From: Terrimonas pollutisoli
GTDB taxonomy: Bacteria; Bacteroidota; Bacteroidia; Chitinophagales; Chitinophagaceae
DNA length: 64,000 nt
Direction: 5' to 3'
Assembly: GCF_029360765.1 (NCBI RefSeq)
Contig: NZ_JARKNA010000015.1
Span: 62,001-126,000 of the forward strand
Part shown: positions 17,185 to 26,036 of the stretch, in pieces
Layout of the letters: each line of letters opens with the position of its first letter
How positions within the stretch are numbered: position 1 is the first letter of the stretch
Made by a program: the position numbers and the translations under genes
The notes under the pieces: model-generated
Database searches by the model: none
Told to the model about the DNA's origin: nothing
The model's input: the letters and a program-made list of their open reading frames with translations, nothing else

Positions 17185-20166
17185 TTATAAGGAAAGGTTT
17201 ATCCCCAATTGAAATGACCGTGCAGAAGGATATGGTACATATTCAATCCCCAATGAAGGAATGCCACCAAAACCACCATCCGTATTAACTTCAGGATCAA
17301 ACCCGTTATATTTTGTAATTACAAACAGGTTCTGCCCTGTCAGGGAAATATAAAGGTTTCTTATATTTTTTCCGATATCTCCCACTCGGTAGCCTATGCT
17401 GGCATTGGCCAATTTGACGTAATTGCCTTTCTCAAGGAATCGGGTTGATGGAGAAGCGGCATTGGCCCTGGATTCCTGTACATCGCCACCTAATAAGTCT
17501 TTTGCAATATTTCTTGTTCCCAGATTACCTATACCCACCACGGTTGCTGCTGTATTATTGTACAAGTAATGACCGAATGTGCCGTTAAAATTCAGTGCTG
17601 CCGAAAATTTCTTATAAGTTAAATCAGTAAATAATCCTAGGAGCATTTTAGGGTTGGGGCTTCCTGAATAAAACTTAGCACCACCATTGGCTAAAATATC
17701 CTTGCCCGTCGTTTTATCAAGACCTTCCCACTTTTGAAGATACCATACATTTAAAGGCTGATTTGCAACCAATCTTTGTCCTCTTACATTGGAAAAGCCC
17801 TGCCCCCTAAGCTCACCGGTTTCATAAAAACCAGCTAAGCCTTTTACTGTATTTTTAAGAAAAGAAGCATTACCGCCGAGATTCCAGTTAAAATCCTTCC
17901 TGCTCATTATAGTGCCATTTAAAGTTATTTCGACACCCTTATTTAAAACGTACCCATCCAGGTTGATCCATATTCTTCCGACTTGCGGGGCTGGATAAAC
18001 AAGATTTTGTTCAAATAAAACATCGGTAGTTTTTTTATAGAAATAATCAATGGACCCGCTAATCCTGTTATCAAGAATTGTAAAATCAATCCCTGCATTT
18101 GTCGTGGCTGAAGTTTCCCATTTTAAATCTTCATTTCCATAGTTCACCTGCTCAAGGCCCCACTCTTGCCTGGAAGGGTTGTACTGTCCTATAGAAACCC
18201 TGTTTAATGAAGCACCTGAAGGAAACTCCTGGTTACCTGTTTTACCCCAACCCAGGCGTAGTTTAAGATTATTGAAAAAACTGTTGCCTGCTAAAAAATC
18301 TTCTTTAGTAATATTCCATGCAAGGCCCACAGATGGGAAATATCCATACTTATTGTTTTCGCCAAATTTGGTAGAACCATCCGCCCTGAAGGTTCCTGTC
18401 AATAAATACTTGTCTTTATAATTTACAATAGCCCGCGCAAAATAAGACTGTAGCTCTGTGGTAGGGTCATCAAAGTTGAACAGAATACGGCTGGATTGTG
18501 ATGAAACATGCATTATGTCATAATAATCCAAGCCGTTATTTGGAAAATCCTGCCCAAACATCCCGCTCCCTTTTGAATCAAAAATCAGCCATTCGTGCCC
18601 TAACAGCGCATTTAAGTTAAAATCTGAAGTGATTTGTTTATTAAAGTTTAATGTGTTGGTGATCTGGGTGTTTGTTTGCTCCTGGTTTCTTACAAATGCT
18701 GCGCCGTGGCCCTCAACACCTGGTTCATTAATCACCCTGTTTATCTGTCCTTTTCTGTTACCCACCTGGCGATTAACGCTGTAAAGAAATTTATATTCCA
18801 GGTCCCTGGTGATTTTGTAAGAAGGAGAAATGCTGGCTATAATGGTATTGACTTTTGCTTTATCATCAAAAAAATCCAATGTAGCAAGAGGGTTAACCGT
18901 TGTTAAACCCAATCCGTGTTGAATCCAGGCTGAGTCTGTGCCAGGTTTAATTAAAGGGTGCGTTGGATTCCATTGTAATGCCTGTGATATCAAATTACCT
19001 TCAAAACCCACAAAAGCAGAAATCGGCGCAATTTGTTCATTAGTCTGCGTGACTAACACGTTTATATCGAGTCCAAGCTTTTTACTTTCTAAAAATTTGA
19101 AGCTGCTTGTTAAGTTGGCGGTTATTTTCTTCAATTCAGAAGTTTTAATAATGCCTTCCTGGTCGAGGTAACCAACTGATAAACGATACCGGCCATTGTC
19201 TGTACCACCGCCAACTGCAACATTATAGTTTTGGGTAAGCCCTGTACGGCTGATTTCATCAAATGCGTCAACGTTTCCTCCAAAATCACCAGTGGTCACT
19301 GAATAGTCTTTCAATGCCTGCCTGTATTCTGCTGCGCTTAATACTTCTAATTTCTTTAAAACATTAGAAATGCCGGTAGATGCACTTACATCCACTGTAG
19401 GAATACCTGATTTTCCGCGTTTTGTATTTATTATTACTACTCCGTTAGCGCCTCTTGATCCATAAATCGCAGTTGCAGAAGCATCTTTTAAAATTTCAAT
19501 GCTGGCAATATCATTTGGGTTAATATAGTTCAAAGGATTACCGCCATCGTTTCCAATGTTTCGGCCCTGACCGCCCGGTCTAGCAGAACCACCCGACAAA
19601 GGAACACCGTCTAATACAAATAAAGGTTGGTTACCTGACCTGATTGAAGAGGACCCCCGAATCCGAACCGTAGTCGATCCGCCTGGCTGTCCTGTGTTGT
19701 TAATAACCAGAACCCCTGCTGCTTTACCCTGGATCAATTGATCGGGTGAAGTATAAGTTCCTTTATTAAAATCTTTTGCCTGTACAGATGCTACGGATCC
19801 GGTCAAGTCTTTCTTTCTTGCCGTACCATATCCTATAACAACCACTTCGCTTAACCCCGCAGAAGCAGCGACCAATGAGACATCAATTGAAGTCTTATCA
19901 GTAATATCCAATTCTTGCCTTTCAAATTCGGCAGAAGATATCACTAACGTGTTAATTCCAGCAGGGACAGCAATTCTAAATGTACCATCGGCGCCTGTGG
20001 AAGTACCAGTTTTTGAGCCTTTAGGCTGAACCGATGCACCGATAACGGGTGAGCCGTCTTTTGAATCAGTAACCTTACCAGTTACAACTTTTTCTTGCGC
20101 CAGCGCAGAGAAGGAAAAGAGCAGGAATGGCAACAAGAATGCATAGAGCAATCGTTTCATTGACAT
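17185..20166 (-). CDS. SusC/RagA-family TonB-dependent outer-membrane transporter (PUL A)
   Basis: About 993 residues from the ATG at 20166 (next ATG 20160; a longer frame runs to 20229). The start is chosen because AACGAATGCTTATG here matches AACGATTGCTTATG at the other SusC start. Signal peptide ends SALAQ; a carboxypeptidase-regulatory-like domain follows (VVTGKVTDSKDGSPVIGASV), then the plug with VVVIGYGTARKKDLTGSVASV and SIEILKDASATAIYGSRGANGV, then the 22-strand barrel. There is no extra anti-sigma-interacting STN domain, so regulation is not through an ECF sigma/anti-sigma pair. It imports oligosaccharides with TonB energy together with the downstream SusD. A shared upstream motif at 20213-20228 suggests co-regulation with PUL B. 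Confidence 0.93.
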   Translation of the reverse strand: MSMKRLLYAFLLPFLLFSFSALAQEKVVTGKVTDSKDGSPVIGASVQPKGSKTGTSTGADGTFRIAVPAGINTLVISSAEFERQELDITDKTSIDVSLVAASAGLSEVVVIGYGTARKKDLTGSVASVQAKDFNKGTYTSPDQLIQGKAAGVLVINNTGQPGGSTTVRIRGSSSIRSGNQPLFVLDGVPLSGGSARPGGQGRNIGNDGGNPLNYINPNDIASIEILKDASATAIYGSRGANGVVIINTKRGKSGIPTVDVSASTGISNVLKKLEVLSAAEYRQALKDYSVTTGDFGGNVDAFDEISRTGLTQNYNVAVGGGTDNGRYRLSVGYLDQEGIIKTSELKKITANLTSSFKFLESKKLGLDINVLVTQTNEQIAPISAFVGFEGNLISQALQWNPTHPLIKPGTDSAWIQHGLGLTTVNPLATLDFFDDKAKVNTIIASISPSYKITRDLEYKFLYSVNRQVGNRKGQINRVINEPGVEGHGAAFVRNQEQTNTQITNTLNFNKQITSDFNLNALLGHEWLIFDSKGSGMFGQDFPNNGLDYYDIMHVSSQSSRILFNFDDPTTELQSYFARAIVNYKDKYLLTGTFRADGSTKFGENNKYGYFPSVGLAWNITKEDFLAGNSFFNNLKLRLGWGKTGNQEFPSGASLNRVSIGQYNPSRQEWGLEQVNYGNEDLKWETSATTNAGIDFTILDNRISGSIDYFYKKTTDVLFEQNLVYPAPQVGRIWINLDGYVLNKGVEITLNGTIMSRKDFNWNLGGNASFLKNTVKGLAGFYETGELRGQGFSNVRGQRLVANQPLNVWYLQKWEGLDKTTGKDILANGGAKFYSGSPNPKMLLGLFTDLTYKKFSAALNFNGTFGHYLYNNTAATVVGIGNLGTRNIAKDLLGGDVQESRANAASPSTRFLEKGNYVKLANASIGYRVGDIGKNIRNLYISLTGQNLFVITKYNGFDPEVNTDGGFGGIPSLGIEYVPYPSARSFQLGINLSL

Positions 20167-20212
20167 AAGCATTCGTTTTTGTGAGTTTAGCAGATATAAG
20201 AAGACTACAAAT

Positions 20213-20228
20213 GTGTAGCCTTGACACA
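20213..20228 (-). promoter_or_regulatory. Shared PUL motif TGTGT-N6-TACAC upstream of SusC (PUL A)
   Basis: On the minus strand it reads TGTGTCAAGGCTACAC and continues into ATTTGTAG, so CTACA-N4-TGTAG (20205-20218) is also a small palindrome. The same TGTGT-N6-TACA(C/T) pattern occurs upstream of the PUL B SusC (twice) and the GH13 gene. Candidate operator, about 50 bp before the start codon. Confidence 0.55.
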
Positions 20229-20438
20229 ATTTAAAAAATTATTAGTTTCTTAACAAAAAAAATCTTTTTCCTATGTATCAATAACCACCAACTAATGAAA
20301 GGCCATCAATTTGCTGAAATAGCTGCATGCTATTTTTTAAAATTCTTAGCAGTGATTATTGGTATAAAAGGATTATAAAGTTATTTTTCAGACATTTATC
20401 ACTGCGGAAGTTTCTATTTAAAAAAAATTAAACCGTTG

Positions 20439-20454
20439 TCGCAATCGTTTGCGA
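20439..20454. promoter_or_regulatory. LacI-type operator in front of the LacI gene
   Basis: TCGCAATCGTTTGCGA is a near-perfect palindrome with the central CG typical of LacI-family operators. It lies 37 bp before the LacI ATG, in the divergent region shared with SusC (20167-20491). An 8-bp inverted repeat GCAGTGAT...ATCACTGC (20350-20405) flanks it on the left. Autoregulation is inferred. Confidence 0.6.
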
Positions 20455-20491
20455 TAATATTTACGGTGTAAAACTTTCCTCTTGCTTGCTT

Positions 20492-21481
20492 ATGAAATCG
20501 AGAACAACCCTGAAAAAAATATCAACTAATCTAAACTTGAGTATCGCAACGGTATCAAGGGCTTTGAAAAATCATCCCGATATTTCAGACGAGACTAAAC
20601 AAAAAGTAAAGGCACTGGCTTCCCTTCTCGAATACGAGCCCAACACCTATGCTATCAATCTGCGGACAAATTCAAGTAAAATCTTTGGTTTGATTGTTCC
20701 TAAAATATCAAACACCTTCTACGATTCTTTTATCGAAGCAGCCGAACAAAAAGCGAGAGAGTTTGGATTTTCGTTAATGATTCTGCAGTCTGGTGACGAT
20801 CCTTTGATGGAAGCAGAAAATCTCCGGCTATGTAAGGCCAACCGCGTTGCAGGCATAATAATTTCTATCGTTCCTGGCTCTTTACCTGAACCCTTTAAAA
20901 AGATTGAAGACGCAGGTATTCCTTTCATCTTCTTTGACAAGGTACCAGACACAGACGCCTACAATAAGGTTTGCCTGGCCGATAAAGAAGCGGCTATTCT
21001 TGCTGCTAACTCTATCATTAGCCATCACAAGAAAAGCGTATTGGCTTTATTCGGGAATAGCCACCTATCCATTACGCAAAAAAGATGGAAAGCGTTTATG
21101 GACACGTTTGAACAAGCATCACCACAGACAAAAGTTTCTACCAGGCATTGCGACAATTCCAATGAAGCGATGCAGATCATGCTTGAGTTTGGCTCACCAA
21201 AAAGTATCGATCATGTATTTGCGATGAGTGACGAGATACTGGTTGGCGTAATGAAAGCTTTGTACCAGCTCAAAATTCGTATTCCGGATGAAGTGTCAGT
21301 CTCAGCCATCAGCAACGGATTTTTACCGACAATTTTTAATCCTGCCATCACTCATGTTGAAACCAGCGGCTACGAATTAGGTAAACTGGCCATTCAGCGA
21401 ATGATAGATTACCTGGGTGGTCAAACATTTACCCGTTCAATTATTTTACCATCCCGATTGGTAGAGGGAAAGTCAATGTAA
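20492..21481 (+). CDS. LacI-family transcriptional regulator
   Basis: 329 residues from the ATG at 20492; a TTG two codons upstream is less likely. The N-terminal helix-turn-helix is complete (TTLKKISTNLNLSIATVSRALKNH, residues 5-28), followed by the hinge and the periplasmic-binding-protein-like sensor domain beginning KIFGLIVPKISNTFYDSFIEA. C-terminal features VSVSAISNG and ITHVETSGYELGKLAIQRM fit the GalR/LacI sensor fold, so a sugar or oligosaccharide effector is expected. It is divergent from SusC of PUL A and convergent with SusF of PUL B, so either PUL could be its target. The palindrome at 20439-20454 is the best candidate operator. LacI regulators of starch loci are known in Bacteroidota, but the target here is inferred. 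Confidence 0.9.
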   Translation: MKSRTTLKKISTNLNLSIATVSRALKNHPDISDETKQKVKALASLLEYEPNTYAINLRTNSSKIFGLIVPKISNTFYDSFIEAAEQKAREFGFSLMILQSGDDPLMEAENLRLCKANRVAGIIISIVPGSLPEPFKKIEDAGIPFIFFDKVPDTDAYNKVCLADKEAAILAANSIISHHKKSVLALFGNSHLSITQKRWKAFMDTFEQASPQTKVSTRHCDNSNEAMQIMLEFGSPKSIDHVFAMSDEILVGVMKALYQLKIRIPDEVSVSAISNGFLPTIFNPAITHVETSGYELGKLAIQRMIDYLGGQTFTRSIILPSRLVEGKSM

Positions 21482-21563
21482 GAAAGAAGAGTTTGGATGT
21501 TAGTATTCTGTTGAGTTTTTAACTTCATCTCTTTATAATCAATTATAAATTTTCCGGACAAAT

Positions 21564-21613
21564 AAAAAGAGGTCGTCCCCTATGTTTGCAAAATTAGGAC
21601 ACGACCTCTTTCG
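21564..21613. terminator. Bidirectional terminator between lacI and susF
   Basis: AAAGAGGTCGT (21566-21576) and ACGACCTCTTT (21601-21611) are perfectly complementary. Read on the minus strand the hairpin is followed by T-rich sequence. It separates two convergent genes. Confidence 0.75.
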
Positions 21614-21630
21614 AAAGATTTATATACTGA

Positions 21631-23415
21631 CTACTGCTTAACGACAGAATATTGCATGGTTATAAAGTTTACGTTAATCTCATAGGTACCATCCTGGCTG
21701 GGGGCAGGAGTATTAGATCCCGGCACGTCTCCGTCGGCTAATAATGTTCCCTCGGTAGAACTGGTACCCCCATACTTGTGATCCCAACTTCCATTTACGG
21801 GTAAGAGCAGGTAAGATTTACCAGCCGTTAGTGGTATCGTTATTTTAAATGAAGCATTTCCTGTTTGCGTGAATTGCTGAGACGGTACAGGAACCGGGTT
21901 ACTCCATCCGCCAGCCGTAGCGTCCCCAACTATATATAGGCTAGAAGGCCCATCATAGGGAGTAACGGAATAAGTATTGGTGGCAAAATTCACCACAATC
22001 TTGTAAAGGCCATCTGTTGCCGGAGCAGGTGTGTTGGAACCCGGTACGGCACCATCTGCCAGTAATGCACCGCCGGTTGCGCTTGTACCACCATATTTAT
22101 GATCCCAGCTTCCATTTACTGGCAGGAACAAATAACTTTTTCCTGCGGTAAGATTAATAACAATGCCATACGATACATTATCGATCGGGGTAAATTGTTG
22201 AGACGGCACCGAAACAGGATTGCTCCAACCGCCCGGTGTCGCATCTCCGACAATATAGAGATTGGAAGGAACAGGTATTTGTGTAACAGTGTATTTACTG
22301 GTTTGGAAGTTTACAACAATCTTATAAACCCCACTTGTAGCCGGCGCCGGCGTATTGGAGCCTGGCACAGCGCCATCCTTCAGCAGTTCACCTGCTGTTG
22401 ATACACCATCGGTAGATCCACCATACTTATGATCCCAACTTCCATTAACAGGTAAGAATAAATAGCTCTTGCCGGCGGTCAGTCCAATCGTAATGCTAAA
22501 GGAATAGTCATCTACTTTAGTAAATTGTTGCGAGGGTGTTGGAACCGGGTTAGACCAGCCACCGGGTGTTGCATCGCCGACTATAAAAAGATTAGCCGGG
22601 ACGGGAACATAGCTTGCAATAGTGACGCTAACAGCATTGGAATAAGAGACTGCTCCCTGCACGGTAGTCGCTTTTATGCGGTATTCTATTTTTCCCAGAC
22701 TGCCACCAACAATACCTGCCTTCAATGCCGTTTCGTTCATCTCTGCTTCCGTCAAAGACTTGCTGTAAACTGACGATCCGATTGCAATCTCTTGTGGTGC
22801 TGCAAAATTTTTTGTAGCAGAGTCATATTGCAGCACATAGTTAATAGTGCCGGTGTAGCCATTAAAAGAAGGGGTCCAGCTAAACTTATTGGAATGTTGC
22901 GTGGCAGTCACTATTGCCGGCGTAACAGATGTTTTCTCCGTTGTTAAAACAGATGGATCATTATAGGGTGTAACGGCCAGTTTGACAACATTGGAAACGT
23001 ACTGTTCATTATTGTTGCTGTAAGATGAAACCACCCGGATGTCCATATCATAGGGAACACCCAGTGCAAATCCGTAATCTAATAAAATGGCGTTTAGTTC
23101 TTTTCCTTTTAATGTATCACTCAGCTTGCCGGTAACTGTCCTGATTATTTTTTTGGAAAAATTTCTGCCGGCAGAATCGATTTCGATATTAAACTTATAG
23201 GTGGTTGAATCTGTGGCATAGCCAGGACTTGTCCATGAAAATGCGACAACCCCTTTTGCAGAGTCTGCAGGGCTTGCGACCACGGCATTTTTAGAAGCAG
23301 TAAGCGTCACGGCCTTGCCTTCACTGTAAAAGGGCAGGTCGTCAACTTTATGACAAGCTGAAAAAATCGTTAGACCCGCTATTACAATCATTATCTTATT
23401 GATGATATTTTTCAT
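21631..23415 (-). CDS. susF: SusF/SusE-like starch-binding lipoprotein with three tandem binding modules
   Basis: The 594-residue product has a lipobox (LTIFSAC, Cys21), two SusE/SusF N-terminal Ig-like domains (about 38-150 and 160-268), and three tandem modules of about 105 residues at 276-378, 385-485 and 493-593. Each module begins LxIVGDATxGGWSNPV and contains LTAGKSYLxLPVNGSWDHKYGG and GSNTPAP, with conserved Trp residues as in SusE/SusF starch-binding modules. Such proteins sit on the outer surface and hold starch for the SusC/D complex. It is the last gene of PUL B, 21 bp after the SusE gene, and ends at a terminator. The three modules are also very similar at DNA level, pointing to recent internal duplication. 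Confidence 0.88.
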   Translation of the reverse strand: MKNIINKIMIVIAGLTIFSACHKVDDLPFYSEGKAVTLTASKNAVVASPADSAKGVVAFSWTSPGYATDSTTYKFNIEIDSAGRNFSKKIIRTVTGKLSDTLKGKELNAILLDYGFALGVPYDMDIRVVSSYSNNNEQYVSNVVKLAVTPYNDPSVLTTEKTSVTPAIVTATQHSNKFSWTPSFNGYTGTINYVLQYDSATKNFAAPQEIAIGSSVYSKSLTEAEMNETALKAGIVGGSLGKIEYRIKATTVQGAVSYSNAVSVTIASYVPVPANLFIVGDATPGGWSNPVPTPSQQFTKVDDYSFSITIGLTAGKSYLFLPVNGSWDHKYGGSTDGVSTAGELLKDGAVPGSNTPAPATSGVYKIVVNFQTSKYTVTQIPVPSNLYIVGDATPGGWSNPVSVPSQQFTPIDNVSYGIVINLTAGKSYLFLPVNGSWDHKYGGTSATGGALLADGAVPGSNTPAPATDGLYKIVVNFATNTYSVTPYDGPSSLYIVGDATAGGWSNPVPVPSQQFTQTGNASFKITIPLTAGKSYLLLPVNGSWDHKYGGTSSTEGTLLADGDVPGSNTPAPSQDGTYEINVNFITMQYSVVKQ

Positions 23416-23436
23416 TTCAAAAGCAGTTTATTTGAG

Positions 23437-24291
23437 TTACTGTGGTGTAAGTTTATACTTACCGGTTTGAAAGTTTACTTCAATTTTATATTTGCCAGCA
23501 CCTGGGGAGGCGAATTGAGGGTCAGCATTTTCTTTCTTAAAATCCCCTGAAAGGGCAGCACCCGCTGTAATAGCATGGTATTGTGTATCCCAATTTCCCT
23601 GTTCCTGTATCATTTTGTAGCCACCGGTCTTATCAAAATTCACCTCAAGTTCATAATGGAGTTTATCAATTTTTGTGAATTTTAAACTTCCATCATAGGG
23701 CGAAGGCAAAGGATTTGCCCAATCGGGAGAGGGAAAACAATCGCCGGTAACCCATAAGTTACCATCATCATAGTTATTAGCAGCAGTGCCGGGAGGCTCT
23801 ACAGCAAAATCGAGATAGGGTGTAATTTTTATTTGAATTACATTAGAATAAAGCGGAACACTGTTGTTTACTAATGTGGCTTTAACCCTCATTTCCATAT
23901 TATATGCTTTGCCGGCAAGCAGCTCCATTTTTGAAAGAAAGGAATTTAATTCCTTTACGCTTAATGTAACACCCAGATCGTTGGCTATTGCCATTTCCTG
24001 GATATTGCGGTTTTTGGTAAAGTTTGAGCCTAGTGTGTCAAACTGGAGAGTATATGTCACATTTTGTGAACTTATGCCTGTTGTAAACTTATAATCAGGG
24101 TTTGTCCAATTCAATGTGATGGCAGTTTTGTCTTTATCAGCATTGGTCAGTACCATGGCATCGGTGGAAGATGCGGTAAGAACAGGCGCTGTACTGCTTT
24201 CCAGGAATATCTTGTCTTCATCTTTCTTGCAGGACGACAGTGCTCCCGTCAAAAGAAAGAATCCAAACAATAGTTTCGTTATATTTTTCAT
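23437..24291 (-). CDS. susE: SusE-like outer-membrane starch-binding lipoprotein
   Basis: 284 residues from the ATG at 24291 (MKNITKLLFGFFLLTGALSSC, Cys21). A longer frame to 24330 would overlap the SusD gene and start outside the signal peptide. The SusE domain occupies about residues 30-155 (TAPVLTASSTDAMVL, LNWTNPDY, YTLQFDTLGSNF, SNVIQIKITPYLDF). One starch-binding-like module follows at about 170-284 (NLWVTGDCFPSPDWANPLP, GNWDTQYHAIT, YKIEVNFQTGKYKLT). This is the one-module relative of the SusF-like protein next to it. Surface location and starch binding follow from the family. It lies 25 bp after the SusD gene in the PUL B operon. Confidence 0.87.
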   Translation of the reverse strand: MKNITKLLFGFFLLTGALSSCKKDEDKIFLESSTAPVLTASSTDAMVLTNADKDKTAITLNWTNPDYKFTTGISSQNVTYTLQFDTLGSNFTKNRNIQEMAIANDLGVTLSVKELNSFLSKMELLAGKAYNMEMRVKATLVNNSVPLYSNVIQIKITPYLDFAVEPPGTAANNYDDGNLWVTGDCFPSPDWANPLPSPYDGSLKFTKIDKLHYELEVNFDKTGGYKMIQEQGNWDTQYHAITAGAALSGDFKKENADPQFASPGAGKYKIEVNFQTGKYKLTPQ

Positions 24292-24316
24292 TGCAATCAT
24301 TTTAAATACTAAGAGA

Positions 24317-25924
24317 TTATTTCCATTCATCGTTTTGGGTCAGATTGGGATTGGCTGTCAGATTAGCTGCGGGGATCGGGAAGATATTATACTTGCTTGC
24401 TTTTGCTGTACCGGAAGCCACTCCCCCTTTCCACGGCCACAGGTACGTGCCGGTGGTTAGCAATCCATAACGAACAAGATCAGTGCGGCGATGACCTTCC
24501 CAATACAACTCCCTTCCTCTCTCATCTAAAATAAATTTCAACGTCAGGTCGTTTGCTGTAATATTTCCGTTTGCGTTTCCATATGCTCTTGTTCTGATCG
24601 TATTCATATAATTCAGCGCCGTAGTCGCATCTCCTCCCGCACCGCCACGAAGCACTGCTTCTGCGTAGATCAGGTACATTTCTGATAACCGAAAAACAGG
24701 AAAATCAACATCTGAAAAATCTTTGTTGGGATCCGATACAGCCGCACCATCGGAACGGATATTCCTGTACTTTCTTACATGCAACCCATTATCAAAAACA
24801 CTTATATCGTTGATAGTAATTTGCTCGGCGCTTGTACTATATTTAGACGTAGTGAAAAGTGCTCTTTTATCTGTATTGCCCGAAAGATCGCTGAACAAAT
24901 CTGACAGGCCTTTCGTAGCCCGGTATCCATACCAACCACCACCAACGCCAAACTCATCATGATCATCACCAGAAGCGCAGTGAACAAAGAAGGTAGTATT
25001 TCCGTAGGATTTAGTTCGCAAGCCATCACAGTTAATAGCAAAAATTATTTCATTTTTATGCTTGTCATTATCGGCCATAAACAATTGTCCATAGTTCGAG
25101 TGAAGTGCATAACCACCGTCTATAACTTTTTTAGCATAGGTAATTGCTTCCGTATTTTTTGCCGTACCAGTATACACCTGGGCATTGAGATACAATCTCG
25201 CTAATAAAGCCCAGGCTGCACCCTGGTCCACCCTTCCATATTCAATTGTTTTTACCGGCGCCAATTCATTCTCGATAACCTTTAATTCTGATTCGATATA
25301 AGCAAACAACTCGGATCTTGTTTTTTCGCCGGGCAATGCGGTTCCTACACCATTTGTTTCATCAATAAAAGTTGATTTACCAAAAATGTCCATCATCGTC
25401 CAATAATTAAAAGCACGCAGGAAGCGAACTTCCGCTCTCGATTTTTTAATTTCTGTGGCGTCAGTACCAGTGATACCGCGGGCAGCTACTTTATCATCCG
25501 TTGACTCCCTGAGGTACTCATTTGCAACCATTATATTGTATACCGGCCTTGCATACATTCCCAATAAAAAAGGATCGGAGCTTGACCAGTTAAGGTTATG
25601 AAAGTCTTTAATGGTTTGGTCATTCCATGCTACCACGGCCTCATCAGTCGGCAACTCCTGGCAATTAAAAAAACCGCGGATAAACGGCGATTGTGAACCT
25701 TCATCTAATCCCTGAATGTCTGAAGCTCCCGCGGGACCTGCATTACCAGTGGAAGCCAATCCTCCGTATACTTTTGCGAGAACAGATTTGTATCCGGCAT
25801 ACGTAGCGTAGGTAGTTTCTGATGTCAGATCGTTTTGGGGCAGCAGTTCAAGCTTTTTGGCGCAGGATGTCACAGCAACTACTGCAACAATGGCAACTAT
25901 ATGTTTTATTGATATTTGTTTCAT
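24317..25924 (-). CDS. susD: SusD-type starch-binding lipoprotein (PUL B)
   Basis: 535 residues from the ATG at 25924 (an ATG two codons earlier is possible). Lipobox VVAVTSC. Typical SusD features: AEVRFLRAFNYWTMMDIFG (TPR region), FPVFRLSEMYLIYAEAVLRG, FILDERGRELYWEGHRRTDLVRYG, and the terminal FPIPAANLTANPNLTQN. The N-terminal half contains PTDEAVVAWNDQ, the pattern of SusD proteins from starch and maltooligosaccharide loci. It lies between SusC and SusE of the starch locus, with a 112-bp gap to SusC that holds a hairpin. Role: surface capture of starch oligosaccharides as the lid of the SusC barrel. Specificity comes from context (GH13, SusE, SusF). Confidence 0.92.
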   Translation of the reverse strand: MKQISIKHIVAIVAVVAVTSCAKKLELLPQNDLTSETTYATYAGYKSVLAKVYGGLASTGNAGPAGASDIQGLDEGSQSPFIRGFFNCQELPTDEAVVAWNDQTIKDFHNLNWSSSDPFLLGMYARPVYNIMVANEYLRESTDDKVAARGITGTDATEIKKSRAEVRFLRAFNYWTMMDIFGKSTFIDETNGVGTALPGEKTRSELFAYIESELKVIENELAPVKTIEYGRVDQGAAWALLARLYLNAQVYTGTAKNTEAITYAKKVIDGGYALHSNYGQLFMADNDKHKNEIIFAINCDGLRTKSYGNTTFFVHCASGDDHDEFGVGGGWYGYRATKGLSDLFSDLSGNTDKRALFTTSKYSTSAEQITINDISVFDNGLHVRKYRNIRSDGAAVSDPNKDFSDVDFPVFRLSEMYLIYAEAVLRGGAGGDATTALNYMNTIRTRAYGNANGNITANDLTLKFILDERGRELYWEGHRRTDLVRYGLLTTGTYLWPWKGGVASGTAKASKYNIFPIPAANLTANPNLTQNDEWK

Positions 25925-25964
25925 CTGCATATTTTTTATTTTTCTACTTTGTCAGATGGAATTC

Positions 25965-26012
25965 GTCATAAAACTTTCATCGCCCCCGATAGTAGCTCAA
26001 AAATTTTATGAC
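25965..26012 (-). other. Intercistronic hairpin between SusC and SusD (PUL B)
   Basis: GTCATAAAA (25965-25973) pairs with TTTTATGAC (26004-26012) around a 30-nt loop. It sits in the gap between SusC stop and SusD start and could stabilise upstream mRNA or partly terminate, changing the SusC:SusD ratio. Confidence 0.4.
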
Positions 26013-26036
26013 TCATTTCATTATTGAAATAGTTTT

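Noticed and set aside
21631..22590. Regular DNA repeat about every 320 bp, at first sight like an array
   Set aside because: The repeats are in-frame protein modules of the SusF-like gene, far too long for CRISPR repeats and spacers.
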